Assembly: GCF_002099425.1 (NCBI RefSeq)
Contig: NW_018344335.1
Span: 186,001 to 250,000, forward strand
Reading direction: 5' to 3'
DNA length: 64,000 nucleotides
Origin: Phascolarctos cinereus
Lineage: Eukaryota; Chordata; Mammalia; Diprotodontia; Phascolarctidae
Positions 1 to 9,790 of the stretch are shown in pieces. A program made the translations under genes and the position numbers. Every line of letters begins with the position of its first letter. Position 1 is the stretch's first letter. A model generated the notes under the pieces. It was given only the letters and a program-made list of their open reading frames with translations, was not told the DNA's origin and made no database searches.

Positions 1-746
1 AGCCAATGAGGAGAAAAATGCCCTAAAAAGCAAAATTGGCCAGATGGAAAAGGAAGTCCAAAAGCTTACTGAAGAAAATACTTCCTTAAAAATTAGAATA
101 GAGCAATTGGAAGATAGTGACTTTATGAGAAATCAGACACAGTAGAACAAATCCAAAAGAATGAAAAATTAGAAAACAATGTGAAATATCTCATTGGAAA
201 AACAACTGACCTGGAAAATAGATCCAGGAGAGAGAATTTAAAAATTATTGGACTATCTGAAAGCCATGATCAAAAAAGAGCCTAGACATCATCTTTCAAG
301 AAATTATCAAGGAAAACTGCCCTGATATAGTAGAACCAGAGGGCAAAATAGAAATTGAAAGAATCCACAGATCTCCTCCTGAAAGAGATCCCCAAAGGAA
401 AACTCCTAGGAATATTGTAGCCAAATTCCAGAGTTCCCAGGTCAAGGAGAAAATATTACAAGCTGCCAGAAGGAAACAGTTCAAGTACTGTGGAAACACA
501 ATCAGGATAACACAAGATTTAGCAGCTTCTACATTAAAGGACCGCAGGGCATGGAATATAATATTCCAGAGGGCAAAGGAGATAGGATTACAACCAAGAA
601 TCACCTACCCAGCAAAACTGAGTATAATCCTTCAGGGGAAAAAATGGTCATTCAGTGAAATAGAGGACTTTCAAGCATTCTTGATGAAAAGACCAGAGCT
701 GAATAGAAAATTTGACTTTCAAATACAGGACTCAAGTGGAACATGA
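1..746 (+). pseudogene. HAL1/L1 ORF1 remnant (RNA-binding ORF1p), partial
   Basis: Translation gives the end of the ORF1p coiled coil, then the RRM-like block (ENRSRRENLKIIGL, about 215-255) and the C-terminal domain with RITYPAKLSI followed by GKKWSF (about 595-655). The stop is at 744-746. ORF1p is a trimeric nucleic-acid chaperone that packages the element's RNA. Compared with the other copy, one base is missing near 137 and one A is missing from the A-run near 270. Each breaks the frame, so no intact protein is encoded. Identity as an L1-type ORF1 is firm; assignment to HAL1 rests on the absence of ORF2. Confidence 0.85.
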
Positions 747-1132
747 AGAGGTAAACAGGAAAGAGAAATCATAAGAGACTTATTAAGATTGAACTGTTTA
801 CATTCCTGCATGGAAAGATGATATTTATAACTCATGAGACCTTTGTCAGTATCAGGGTAGTTGGAGGAAAAAAATTATATGTATGTATATGTAGATAGAT
901 AGATAGAGGGCACAGGGTGAGCTGAAGATTAAGGGGTCATATCTGGAGAATAAAATTAAGGGATGAGAGAGGATTATACTGGAGAAGAAGAAAGGGAAAG
1001 GTAGAATGGGGTAAATTATCTCACAAAAAAAAACAGAAAAGAAAGTCTCTTACAGTGGAAGGGGAAACAGGGGAAGGTGAGAGGGAATGAGTGAATCTTA
1101 TTCTCATAGGATTTGGCTTAAGGAGGGAATAA

Positions 1133-1712
1133 CATACACATTCAATTGGGTATGGAAATCTGTCTTACCCTACAGGAAAATAGGGGGAAAGGGGACAAGA
1201 GAGCAGGGGGATGATAGAGAGGAGGGCAGATTGGGAAAGGGGTTAATCAGAAGTAAATACTTCTGAGGAGACAGGGTCAAAAGAAAGAATAGAATAAATG
1301 GGAGGGCAGGATAGGATTAAGGGAAATAGATTTAGTTTTTCACAACATGTCTACTATGGACGTGTTTTGCATAACTGCACATGTACAACTTATATTGAGT
1401 TGCTTGCCTTCTCAATGAGGGTGGGTGGGGAGGGAGGAAGAGAGAAAATTTGAAACCTAAAGTTTTAAAAACATATGTTTAAAAAAAATGTTTTCACATG
1501 CTACCGGGAAATAAATATAGGAAATGGGGTACAGAAGTCTATCCTGACCTACAGGAAAATAGAAGGGGAAGGGGATAAGAGAAGGGGAGAGAGGACAGAG
1601 TAGGGGAAGGGATATTCAGAATGCATGCCATCTTGGGGTGGGGGGGGGGGAGATGGGGTGAAAATTTGGAACTCAAAAACTTGTGGAAGGGAACGTTGAA
1701 AACTAAAAATAA
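1133..1712 (+). repeat. Tandemly duplicated 3' UTR unit of HAL1
   Basis: Two related units follow each other. Unit 1 is about 1133-1500 and unit 2 about 1501-1712. Each begins with a 'tatggaaatctgtctta' or 'tacagaagtctatcctga' type stretch, then 'ctacaggaaaatag', a purine-rich block, a G-rich run and 'aaaatttgaaac' or 'aaaatttggaac'. Unit 1 ends in an internal A-run (about 1480-1490) that looks like a former tail. The same arrangement is present in the copy at 19507-22194. Confidence 0.75.
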
Positions 1713-1830
1713 ATAAATTTATATTAAAAAAAAAAACCCAGGAACTCTTTTAACGAGTTCTAAAACTACATTTTCATCCAATCCGGGTTTTCCCCGTCTG
1801 GATTGTTATAGGATCGTGCTGTACTCTTAT

Positions 1831-2074
1831 GTTGTTGTTCAGTCATTTCTGACTCTTCATGACCCCATTTGGGGGTCATGGCAGAGATTCTGGTGTAGTT
1901 TGCCATTTCCTTCTCCAGCTCATTTTACAGATGAGGAAACTGAGGCGACAGGGTTAAGTGCCTTGCCTAAGGTTACACAAGCTAGTAAGTGTCTGAGACC
2001 AGATTTGAACTCATAAAGATGAGTCCTTCTGACTATAGGTCTAGCTCTCTATCTACTGAGCCACCTAGCTGCCC
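1831..2074 (-). mobile_element. MAR1-type CORE-SINE (RTE-tailed)
   Basis: Read on the minus strand this is a tRNA-like head (ggcagctaggtggctcagtag), a CORE region (tgtgt-accttaggcaaggca, ctcatctgtaaaatgag) and an RTE/BovB-like tail ending in gactgaacaacaac. A near-duplicate of about 9 bp flanks it (tactcttat at 1822, tactctcat at 2076), consistent with a target duplication. Confidence 0.85.
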
Positions 2075-2287
2075 TATACTCTCATATTCATCTTCTATTA
2101 CCTAGCTAACTCTCATCTTCTGTACATTTCTTTCAAAAATCTGAGTTGGTTGGTGCATTCTCTAGGCACCTATATCTGTTTCTTCAGACAAATCTCGCTC
2201 TTTTTTGCCTACCTAATGTCTTATACAGTATTCTGTATACAATGGGTACTTAATAGATATTTGGTTTAATTATTTTCATTATACCTT

Positions 2288-2560
2288 TTGTTTTCACATC
2301 ATATTATATATATATGTATATATATATATACACACATACATACCTATATGAATGTATATTTATTTATATTTATACACATGCATATGTATATATATACTCA
2401 AACAAAATATATGTACATAAATACATACATCATGAATGTGTATATGTGTAAATGTCTATATATGTATAAATGTATGTGTTTTATATGTATGTTATGCATA
2501 TATACACACACATATGTATATGTTGTGTGCACATGCATGTGTGTATGTATCTCCAGATGA
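2288..2560. repeat. TA/CATA/TGTA compound microsatellite
   Basis: About 270 bp of imperfect ta, tatg and caca repeats. The apparent reading frames here are rich in Y, I, C and M, a product of the repeat and not coding. Confidence 0.9.
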
Positions 2561-2569
2561 ACTTGGAAT

Positions 2570-2865
2570 ACTTTATCAGGACCATTAAGGAGTATCTGAA
2601 AATATACATCTTTTGTTTTTGGTTAAGAACTTTTCATCTTGAACACTGCAATGTCTTCCTCATAACTAATGAACTATATGTTTTCTTTGACCAATACTTT
2701 AAAAATATACATATGTAATAATAATATTTTTAATTCCTTGCTACTGCTACAAAAAAAGTGTTAATAAATATTTTGGTGAATGTGGGGGCCTTCTTTTTAT
2801 CATTAGTTTCCTTGGAGTCTATGTCCAGTAGTGAAATCTCTGATTCAAAGGGAATGGATATTTCA
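2570..2865 (-). mobile_element. Old L1 fragment, ORF2 C-terminus and 3' part
   Basis: The minus-strand translation of 2735-2860 reads IPFESEISLLDIDSKETND and then TKIFINTFFVAVARN. This aligns with the L1 ORF2 C-terminus seen at about 54590-54710 (IPFDPAIALLGLYPKEIKQ, then TKIFIAALFVVAKN). The rest towards 2570 is degraded. The fragment ends next to the Tigger-like element at 2875. Confidence 0.7.
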
Positions 2866-2874
2866 GTCACTCTA

Positions 2875-3810
2875 CAGGCATGACTTATTTTATTGAGATT
2901 TGCTTTATTGTGCTCCACAGATAATGAGGGTTTTTTTTACAAATTGAAGGTTTGTGCAACCCTGCATCAAGTAAGTCTATCAGGGGGCAGCTAGGTGGCG
3001 CAGTGGATAGAGCACTGGCCCTGAAGTCAGGAGTACCTGAGTTCAAATCCAGTGTCAGACAAACACTTGACACTTACTAGCTGTGTGACCCTGGGCAAGT
3101 CACTTAACCCCAAATGCCTTAAAAAAAAGTAAGCCTATCAGCACCATTTTTCCAACAGCATGTGCTCACGTCACGTCTATGTGAATATTTCAAACTTTTT
3201 CATCATTATCATATCTGTTATGGTGATCTGTGAGTAGTCATCTTTGATGTCACTATGGTAATTGTTTTGGGATTCCTTAACTGCACTCACATAAAACACT
3301 GCATTTAACAGATAAAAATGTTATGTGTGTTCTGACTTCCCCACCGACCTGCCATTACAATCTCTCACCTCTCCTTGGGTCTTCCTGTTCTCTGAGACAC
3401 AACAATATTTAAATTAGGCCAATTAATAACTCTACAAAGTCCTTAAATGTTTAAGTGAAAGGGAGAGTCAATCTATGAGGCAAACTTTATTGTTTTCTTG
3501 TTTTAAGAAATTGCCACAGCCACCCCAACCTTTAGGAATCACAGCCCTGATCAGTCAACAGCCATCAACATCTAGGCAAGACCCGCTACCACAAAAAAGA
3601 TTATAACTCACTGAAGGCTCAGGTGAGGGTTAGCATTTTTTAGTAATAAAGAATTTTTAAATTATGTACATTTTTACACATAGTACTATTGCACAATTAA
3701 TAGACTTCAGTATAGTATAAACATAACTTTTATATGCACTGAGAAACCAAAAATTTGTGTGATTCATTTTATTGCTACATAAAATCCACCATATCTCCAA
3801 GGTATGCCTA
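2875..3810 (+). mobile_element. Tigger1-like (TcMar/pogo) deletion derivative
   Basis: The sequence follows the human Tigger1 termini as I remember them: a 5' end like caggtatacctcg (here caggcatgactta), the 'aaattgaaggtttgtgcaac' block, then 'tctgagacacaacaatattt'. It jumps near 3455 directly to the transposase-gene end and 3' UTR ('aagaaattgccacagccacc', 'ataacttttatatgcactg'). The 3' end atatctccaaggtatgccta mirrors the 5' TIR, and TA precedes the element. Nearly the whole transposase gene is absent, so the element is non-autonomous. A SINE lies inside at 2984-3126. Confidence 0.8.
2984..3126 (+). mobile_element. Short tRNA-derived SINE (WSINE type) inside Tigger
   Basis: Starts ggggcagctaggtggcgcag, contains a B-box-like gagttcaaatcc and 'tgtgtgaccctgggcaagtc', and ends in an A-run. 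Unlike MAR1 it lacks the RTE tail. Flanks are a 15-bp target duplication with one mismatch: aagtaagtctatcag (2969-2983) and aagtaagcctatcag (3127-3141). It therefore inserted after the Tigger element was in place. Confidence 0.92.
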
Positions 3811-3997
3811 CACACCACTGGACATTCCAATTTAAGTCACAAAATGAATGACATCAATACTCGTTTCTACTTTTCTATTATCAATTATTGCTTGACATGA
3901 GCAAATATACCTTTTTAAGGATGTGGGATAAAAAAAATTACCATCTTTGGCATGCTTTTTGAGAACCAGAAGCTTATTGTATAGTCTACAATTATTA

Positions 3998-4190
3998 TTT
4001 ATACTCATAGAATTTTAGACTTGGAACGTTCTTCAAAAAGAAAAAGAATCCCACTCCACACAGCCAACAAGTGGTCTTTCAGCTACAACTGGAAGACCTC
4101 TAATAACAGAAAGCCTGCTACCTCCCAAGGCAGTTCATTCAATTGGGGATGACTCTAATTGTTAGGAAATTTTCCCTAGCAATTCATCTC
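3998..4190 (-). mobile_element. CR1/L3-type LINE, 3' end fragment
   Basis: Contains the reverse complement of the CR1/L3 3' UTR: 'ctgctacctcccaaggcagt', 'tctaattgttaggaaattt'. No coding part is visible. The bases before it (3811-3997) hold nothing I recognise. Confidence 0.6.
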
Positions 4191-4196
4191 TACAGC

Positions 4197-4347
4197 TACA
4201 ATACTATAGTGTAAATGTAACTTTTATATGCACTGGGAAACAAAAAAATTCATGCGATTCACTTTGTTTCAATATTTGCTTTATTACAGTATTCATTTCA
4301 TTGAGGTGGTCTGAAATCAAACCCACAATATCTCCAAGGTAGGCCTC
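4197..4347 (+). mobile_element. Tigger1-like 3' terminal fragment
   Basis: Repeats the last about 150 bp of the element at 2875-3810: acttttatatgcactggga, 'gaggtggtctgaaatcaaac', atatctccaaggtaggcct. It keeps the 'tttattacagtattcatttc' part that the first copy has largely lost, so it is a separate insertion and not a duplication of it. Confidence 0.75.
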
Positions 4348-4419
4348 CCAGAATGGATAGACTAATTCTTAGTTACAAAATAATACATTACTAACTAAGG
4401 ACTTGTTGAGTGAATGAAT

Positions 4420-4710
4420 CAATTAGCAGTCATTTCTTAAACACCTTTTTTTTCCTTCGGCTAGGCAATGGGGTTAAGTGACTTTCCCAGGATCACACAG
4501 CTAGGGAGAAAAAAGTATCTGAGGCCAAATTTGAACTCAAGTCCTCCTGACTCCAAGGCTGGTGCTCTATCCACTGTGCCACCTTGCTGCCTCCCTTAAA
4601 TACCTATTTTGAGCCAGGCATTCTGCTAAGTGCTGTGGACACAAATATAAAGGTGAAACAGTCCCTGCCCTTAAGGAGATTACATTCTAATAGGAATATA
4701 TAGCACATAT
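4420..4710 (+). mobile_element. Old mammalian-wide dispersed repeat, split by a SINE
   Basis: After removing 4447-4595 this reads like the dispersed repeat with core 'gagccaggcattctgctaag ... acaaatataaaggtgaaaca ... ccttaaggagattacattct'. Related copies are at 5945-6090, 37180-37310 and 41072-41200. I recognise the repeat but cannot name its class. Confidence 0.55.
4447..4595 (-). mobile_element. WSINE-type short SINE
   Basis: T-run followed by 'ggctaggcaatggggttaag', cacacagctaggg, tttgaactcaagtcctcct, 'tatccactgtgccaccttgc'. Flanked by ttaaacacct (about 4438) and ttaaatacct (4596), a 10-bp target duplication with one mismatch inside the older repeat. Confidence 0.85.
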
Positions 4711-5545
4711 TCAGTGATTAAGGTCCTCTTTGGGAATGAAGGACAAACAACAATCTGTGAGTAGTAGTAGCTATACCACTGGGGACCTAACTGGCCAGTT
4801 GCAGTTGGGCAATGCTGCTCCGTCCTTCCTTTCTTCCTTCCTTTTTTCCTTCCTTGCTTGCTTCCTTCATTCCTTTCTTCCTTCCCTCCCTTCCTCCTCT
4901 CTCTCTCCTTCCTCTCCCTCTGTCCACATAGGAAATCATATCCTTACCTGCAGGTGCTCTGCCCAAAAGAATATAAATTTTGATCACTGAAACCTCATAA
5001 GATATTTTGGGGTTTATGGGTTAGATTTCTTTTTTAAGGGCTATGCCTTAAACTCAAATCACTCTGGCTCTTATTGATTGGCTAACAATAGGTCCCAGCC
5101 CAAGCCCGCTTTGGTCATTATTTGGTGATATATTGGTCTGTTGGCTCAGAGTAAATGTAAATAGCAATTGTTTCTGTTTTGGCCAGAAGCCCTGAGGGTC
5201 TTCCCCTCCCAGATGTTTCTTTTTTTTTTTTTGACCAGGTAAAACAGGCCATTCTTTGCCTCCTTTCTTACCTAGCCTTAATCACTGAATGGGTGTTGCC
5301 TCAGATAAACTGAGACCTGGGAAAAGACCTCAGCTTAAAAAGTCCAAGGTCTTCCACTGCATTGGAGCCATCACAGTCTTCCTGGTCTATGACTTGCCAC
5401 TGGGTCCAGATGGCTCTGGAGAAGAGAATGAGACTGGTGATTTTGCACAGCCCTGCCTCACTTAAATCCCAATTCACTTGCAAGTCAGGACCTCTTTATG
5501 TCCTTAGTCCTCTTTGAGAACAAAGGACAAACAACAACAACAACA
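4711..5545 (+). mobile_element. RTE-tailed composite repeat, copy A
   Basis: Three parts. A short RTE-like 3' end (4711-4755) ends gaatgaaggacaaacaacaa. A body (4756-about 5310) starts tgtgagtagtagtagct, has a pyrimidine-rich tract (4820-4925) and a conserved block with 'aatgtaaatagcaattgttt'. A longer RTE-like 3' end (about 5310-5545) ends gaacaaaggacaaacaacaa. The same order and the same junction occur at 15865-16985, so this is one dispersed family. It resembles an RTE-mobilised SINE. The duplicated tail is unusual. Confidence 0.6.
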
Positions 5546-6480
5546 GTAGAACATAGAGGAATCTGCTGGTCAATAAAGGAAGCTGGGACTAGGGAATCTC
5601 AAGGAGTATGAGCAGAGTCACGCAGACAGTAGGTTGTCATGCCCTTTCTAGTAACAGTGGTAATATTGATGTAATTACTGTTTTCAGAGCAAGAAACGCA
5701 AGAATTAGAAGAGAATGGGGTTTGGTTCCCAGCATCTGGCAAAGCAAATGTTGGCCCTGGTAGGCCCTGGTGCCATAGTGTCTAGATGAATGAAATATGA
5801 AACATGGCATTGGCCTAACTAAATCGAGTTGGTTAGCGAGTTTTGAATCAGTCCTCTCACCAATCAGGATAGCCCAAGGTTGAGTGCCAAAATTGAATCA
5901 ATGTGTCTCCCAGGACGGTAGTGAGAAAAGCAAGCCAAAAAGCAAGCAACAAATATATTTTAAGCATTCACTTTGTGCTGGGCACTATTCTAGGCACTGG
6001 AGATAGAAATACAAAGGATGAAGCAATCCCTGTTGGTAAGGAGCTTAGTGAGGTGTCATGCAAATGTAGAAAGGTAAAGTAAATATGACTTAAGCTTAAA
6101 GTAGGCAAGGTGGTTGAGAACACTTAGCTGCTCTAAGTAACTACAAGTCTCCTGCCCTGGGTGAACTACATATCAGGGCACTGAGAGCTCATAGATGTTA
6201 TTACTAGGCACAATTTTTAAGGAATCTTGGAGAAGATGAAATGGACCCAAAGACTAGAGACAAAATATTATGAGGATCTTCAAAAAGTAGAAGGTAAGTC
6301 CTAAAAATGATAGAAAGATGAGTCTTGGCAGGATTCAATCCTTGGCAGCATTCTGGAATCAAATGTTAAACCAATGTAAGCCTTGTGTGAGATAGTAGAC
6401 ACTTAATATCTGTGGAATTTAATTGAATCAAAACCATGGTGCTCCCCAATAATACTGAGATCAATTCTTATTTAAAAGCA
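5546..6480. other. Mostly unassigned; old repeat at 5945-6090
   Basis: 5945-6090 carries the old dispersed repeat core (tgtgctgggcactattctag, gagatagaaatacaaaggat). I recognise nothing else in this stretch. Confidence 0.5.
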
Positions 6481-6665
6481 TGTAGTTCTCAAAATTATAG
6501 AATAAACTTTATTGAAAACAAAACAAAAATTATTGCCTGGGGAAGCTAAGATGTCTCAAAATCACTACAGTCAATTACAGTCTTGAGTATGAGGTCCTGT
6601 TCCTCAAGTCTTATCTTTGGCCTGAGCTCCATAACACTCAAAGAAGGAAGGATGTCCATGATATC

Positions 6666-6667
6666 TC

Positions 6668-6702
<35 letters not shown>
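6666..6702. repeat. (CT)n microsatellite
   Basis: A nearly perfect run of about 18 CT units. Confidence 0.97.
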
Positions 6703-6703
<1 letters not shown>

Positions 6704-6789
6704 AGATATTTCACTAATTGACAGGATCAGGGGCCAAAATGATCTCAACAGGCCAGAACAATGAATATGATAAGATGAAATTTAATATG

Positions 6790-7350
6790 GAGCTAAGAGC
6801 AGACATGAATAGAATTTTAAAAAAGAAAAAATGATTAATTTGATAAATAATGCCAGCAGCTGTTTTTTTTCAAAAAGTCCAATGAGATGAATAATTAGCA
6901 GAGTTAATTTTAAAAAGGAAAGAAATTGCAAATCAACAAAATTTCAAAATAAACAGGAGGTAAACTCAAAAGAAATTTAAAATATCATTAATGAATATTA
7001 GTCAGTTGTATAGCTAAGATATTAAAGAAAATAAAGTAAATAAATAATTATCTCTAAAATATGAATTACCAAACTTGATACAATAGGAAATTAATAATTT
7101 AAATAGAAAAATCTCAGGGAAGAAGTAATACCCCAAAGGGAAAAAAAAAACTCAGATGGATTCACAGGTGAATCCTTTCAAACCTTCTACCAGCAAATAA
7201 TCTCTAAATTAAAATGAATATTCGTAAACATAGGGAAAGTTGGCATAATGACCATCTTTTATGAGGTTGAGTTTAAAACCTGAAGATCATGTTTAAGAAG
7301 CAAATTCTTGAACAATTTCTCTAATGAATACTTGGATTCTTAAATAATCC
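6790..7350 (+). mobile_element. Very old L1 ORF2 fragment
   Basis: Translation around 7150-7225 gives SDGFTGESFQTFYQQIISKL, matching the L1 linker before RT motif 1 (PGPDGFTGEFYKTFK type). Further on, 'tctctaatgaatacttggat' matches the L1 '[10 protein letters not shown]' codons. The upstream A-rich part (about 6840-6900) fits the 'SWFFEKTNKIDKPL' region. Heavily mutated, with no extended frame. Confidence 0.6.
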
Positions 7351-7565
7351 GAGATCCATTGAAGTGTCGGTATTCCTTATAATGGCACAGATCAGAACTC
7401 CTCCATGCCTTTTCTTCTCCTCATTATGTATGACTCTCTTACCCAAGTGCAAGGTGATCCACTCAATATTCTGTCTTTCCTACAGGTTTCTTAACATTTT
7501 AACTTGCAATTCATTTACTTAAGTATAAAATGCAAGCAAGTTTTAACTGGTTATATCAATGTTCT

Positions 7566-7713
7566 TTTTTGGGGGGTTGCTAGGCAGTGGGGTTAAGTGA
7601 CTTGCCCAGGGTCACACAGCTAGTAAGTGTTATGTGTCTGAGGCTGGATTTGAACTCAGATCCTCCTGAATCCAGGGCCAGTACTCTATTCACTGCACCA
7701 CCTCGCTGCCCCT
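7566..7713 (-). mobile_element. WSINE-type short SINE
   Basis: T-run, 'gctaggcagtggggttaagt', cacacagctagtaagtgt, tttgaactcagatcctcct, ccacctcgctgcccc. A perfect 10-bp target duplication tcaatgttct flanks it (7556-7565 and 7714-7723). Confidence 0.92.
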
Positions 7714-7886
7714 TCAATGTTCTAATACTGTTAATCATGGAACTAGGTGTGGCTAGAGTACAGGCCCTGCGTTGAATGTGGTAGGGAGAAAGGATAGACG
7801 ATGGAGATATGTCATGGTTGGGAAGAGAGAGACAGAGTGACATGACTGTGTGGAAGCTGAACTATGAGTGCAGTTTATGGAGTATA

Positions 7887-8142
7887 ATACCAATAACTAG
7901 TATTCATAGTTCTTAAGGTTTGTAAAGCACTTTCCAAATATCATTTAATTTGATCCTCATAGCAAACTTGGAAGATAGGTGCTATATTATTATCCTCATT
8001 TTACAGATGAGGAAACTGGAGGGGAAAAAAGAGGTTAAATGACTTGTCTACAGTCACAAAGCCAGTGTCTGAGATTGGATTTGAACTCAGATCTTTCTGA
8101 CTGCAGGTCCATGCTCCATCCACTGTACCACTAGCTGCCTTA
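7887..8142 (-). mobile_element. MIR/THER1-type CORE-SINE
   Basis: Minus-strand MIR signature: 'taatttgatcctcatagcaa', 'cattttacagatgaggaaac', ttgaactcagatctttctg, 'tccactgtaccactagctgc'. Long form with the distal 'ttaaggtttgtaaagcactt' part and no RTE tail. Confidence 0.8.
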
Positions 8143-8381
8143 TTAAAGGAGTGAGGCAAAATGTGTAATTCAGAGATGGGCAGCCCTAGCTAGTGCAATT
8201 GATCAATGAGATTGAATGTTCTGGTTCCGAGGGCCCTCCTATCTTAAGCAATTCCAACATCTGGAGACAAAGCCAAATGATCTCTAAGAGATGTTATGGG
8301 CAATTCTGAGCCCCCAGTAGGCTCCATATAGGAAAAGAGAATCACTCCACAGAAGGGCACAGAAGAATGGGAGATATTTTT

Positions 8382-8621
8382 GTTGTTGTTTAAGTCCTGT
8401 CTGACTCTTCATGACCCCATTTGAGGTTTTCTTGGCAAAGATTCTAGAATGGTTTGCCATTTTCTTCGGCAGCTCATTTTACAGATGAAGAAACTGAGGC
8501 AAACAGGTTTAAATGACTTTTCCAAAGTCACACAACTAGTAAGTATCTGAGGCCAGATTTGAAGTCAGGTCTTCCTGACTCCAGGTCTGGTGCGCTATCC
8601 ACTGTACTACCTGGCTGCCCA
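8382..8621 (-). mobile_element. MAR1-type CORE-SINE
   Basis: RTE-tail end (ttgttgttgtttaagtc...atgaccccatttgaggtttt) is followed by the CORE and tRNA-like head (tatccactgtactacctggc). Flanks tgggagatatt and tgggaggtata are a probable target duplication. Confidence 0.85.
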
Positions 8622-8726
8622 CTGGGAGGTATAAACTGACCCAAAGCCAGACTGTGAATGAACCAGAGGGTAAGTATGGGTTCATCAAGGTGTGGTTCTA
8701 GACAGAGTACAGAGTCAAAGTTGAGA

Positions 8727-8826
8727 GGGGATTCATTCTGTGAAGTTTGGTTTCAGTCAAAGGGCCACACTTGAGGACCTAGAGGACCACATGTGGCCTC
8801 AAGGTCGCAGGTTCCCTACTCCTGGT
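8727..8826. mobile_element. hAT-type MITE fragment ('ggggtggggaacctg' family)
   Basis: Contains 'agtcaaagggccacacttga', 'ggaccacatgtggcctcaag' and the terminal gcaggttccctactcctg. This matches the right half of the element split by L1 at 52367-55366. The left half is missing. Confidence 0.75.
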
Positions 8827-9117
8827 CTAGTCCAATTAACTACAGGTCAGATGAGTTGTTGAGGTAGGAAAGAAAGTCACTCCAGCATAATCACCTGCCT
8901 CCTTGGGAAAATTGTTCATATCTAAGTTGAAATCAGAGACACTGATTCTGTCTTGGATTGAATCCTTGATTGTGCTCTAAATCTTCTGGAGGTCATTGAT
9001 TTGCTCAAATCCTGGCTAGTAGAATTCACACAACCCTTCACTGCAGTAGCTCTATTCCATGGGCAACCAGAGGGGTAGCACCAATGTGCCTCATGGCCTC
9101 AGCCCTATGGCTATTTC

Positions 9118-9420
9118 CTTCCAGTATGACCTTGGGTAAGTCACAACCTTTCTGGGACTCAGTTTCCTCATCTGTAAAATGAGGGGGTTGGATCTCTGAA
9201 ATCTCTTCTGTCTGGCAGCTAGATGGTACTATGGATAGAGTGTCAGGCCTGCAGTCAGGAAGACATCTTCCTGAGTTCAAATCTAGCCTCACTTACTAGC
9301 TGTGTGATCCCGGGGAAATCACTTAACCTTATTTGCCTCAGTTTCCTTATCTGTAAAAAGAGGGGATTGGATTAGCTGATCTCTGAAATCCTTTCTAGTT
9401 TTAACTCCTATAATCCTAGG
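9118..9420 (+). mobile_element. Two adjacent tRNA-derived CORE-SINE copies
   Basis: A partial copy (about 9118-9205) has 'gaccttgggtaagtcacaac' and 'ctcatctgtaaaatgagggg'. A longer copy (about 9210-9420) has ggcagctagatggtact, gagttcaaatctagcct, 'tagctgtgtgatcccgggga' and an MIR-like end (gattggattagctgatctc). The first could be the host into which the second inserted. Confidence 0.75.
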
Positions 9421-9548
9421 GAAGAAATGATATCTATTTACAAATATTTTTAAGAGTGTCATGGGAAACTGGGATTAGACATTCTGTGAGGCTTCAGAAA
9501 ATATAAATAGGACCAATGAATGGAAATTATAGGGAGACAGCTTTGGTT

Positions 9549-9790
9549 CAACCTAATAATAGCTAACATTTTTATAGTGCTTCAAAGTTTGTAAAGGGTT
9601 TTACATATATTGCCTCCTTTGAGCTTCATTCTGTGATAGATACTATAGGTACCTTACAAATGAGCAAACTGAGACTCCAAGGGGTTAAATCACTAGCTTG
9701 TGGTCATATAGCTATTATCAAAGGCAAAATTCAAACCCATCTTCCTATTTTCAGGTTCATCACCCTATCTGTTATGCCACACTGCTTCCT
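9549..9790 (-). mobile_element. MIR-type CORE-SINE
   Basis: Decayed minus-strand MIR: 'aataatagctaacattttta', caaagtttgtaaagggttt, 'acaaatgagcaaactgagac', 'tatctgttatgccacactgc'. Confidence 0.7.

Larger units (their letters stand above)
1..1737 (+). mobile_element. HAL1-type ORF1-only L1 derivative, copy 1 (5' end outside window)
   Basis: An L1-like ORF1 is followed directly by about 1 kb of purine-rich 3' UTR and an A-rich end near 1737, with no ORF2 (endonuclease/RT) between them. That layout defines half-L1 (HAL1) elements, which must borrow L1 reverse transcriptase. Position 1 corresponds to position 21239 of the minus-strand copy at 19507-22194, and the two stay collinear to their ends. 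Over about 400 bp of ORF1 compared by eye I see only about four differences, so the family is young. The 5' part and 5' target duplication lie outside the window. Confidence 0.85.
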
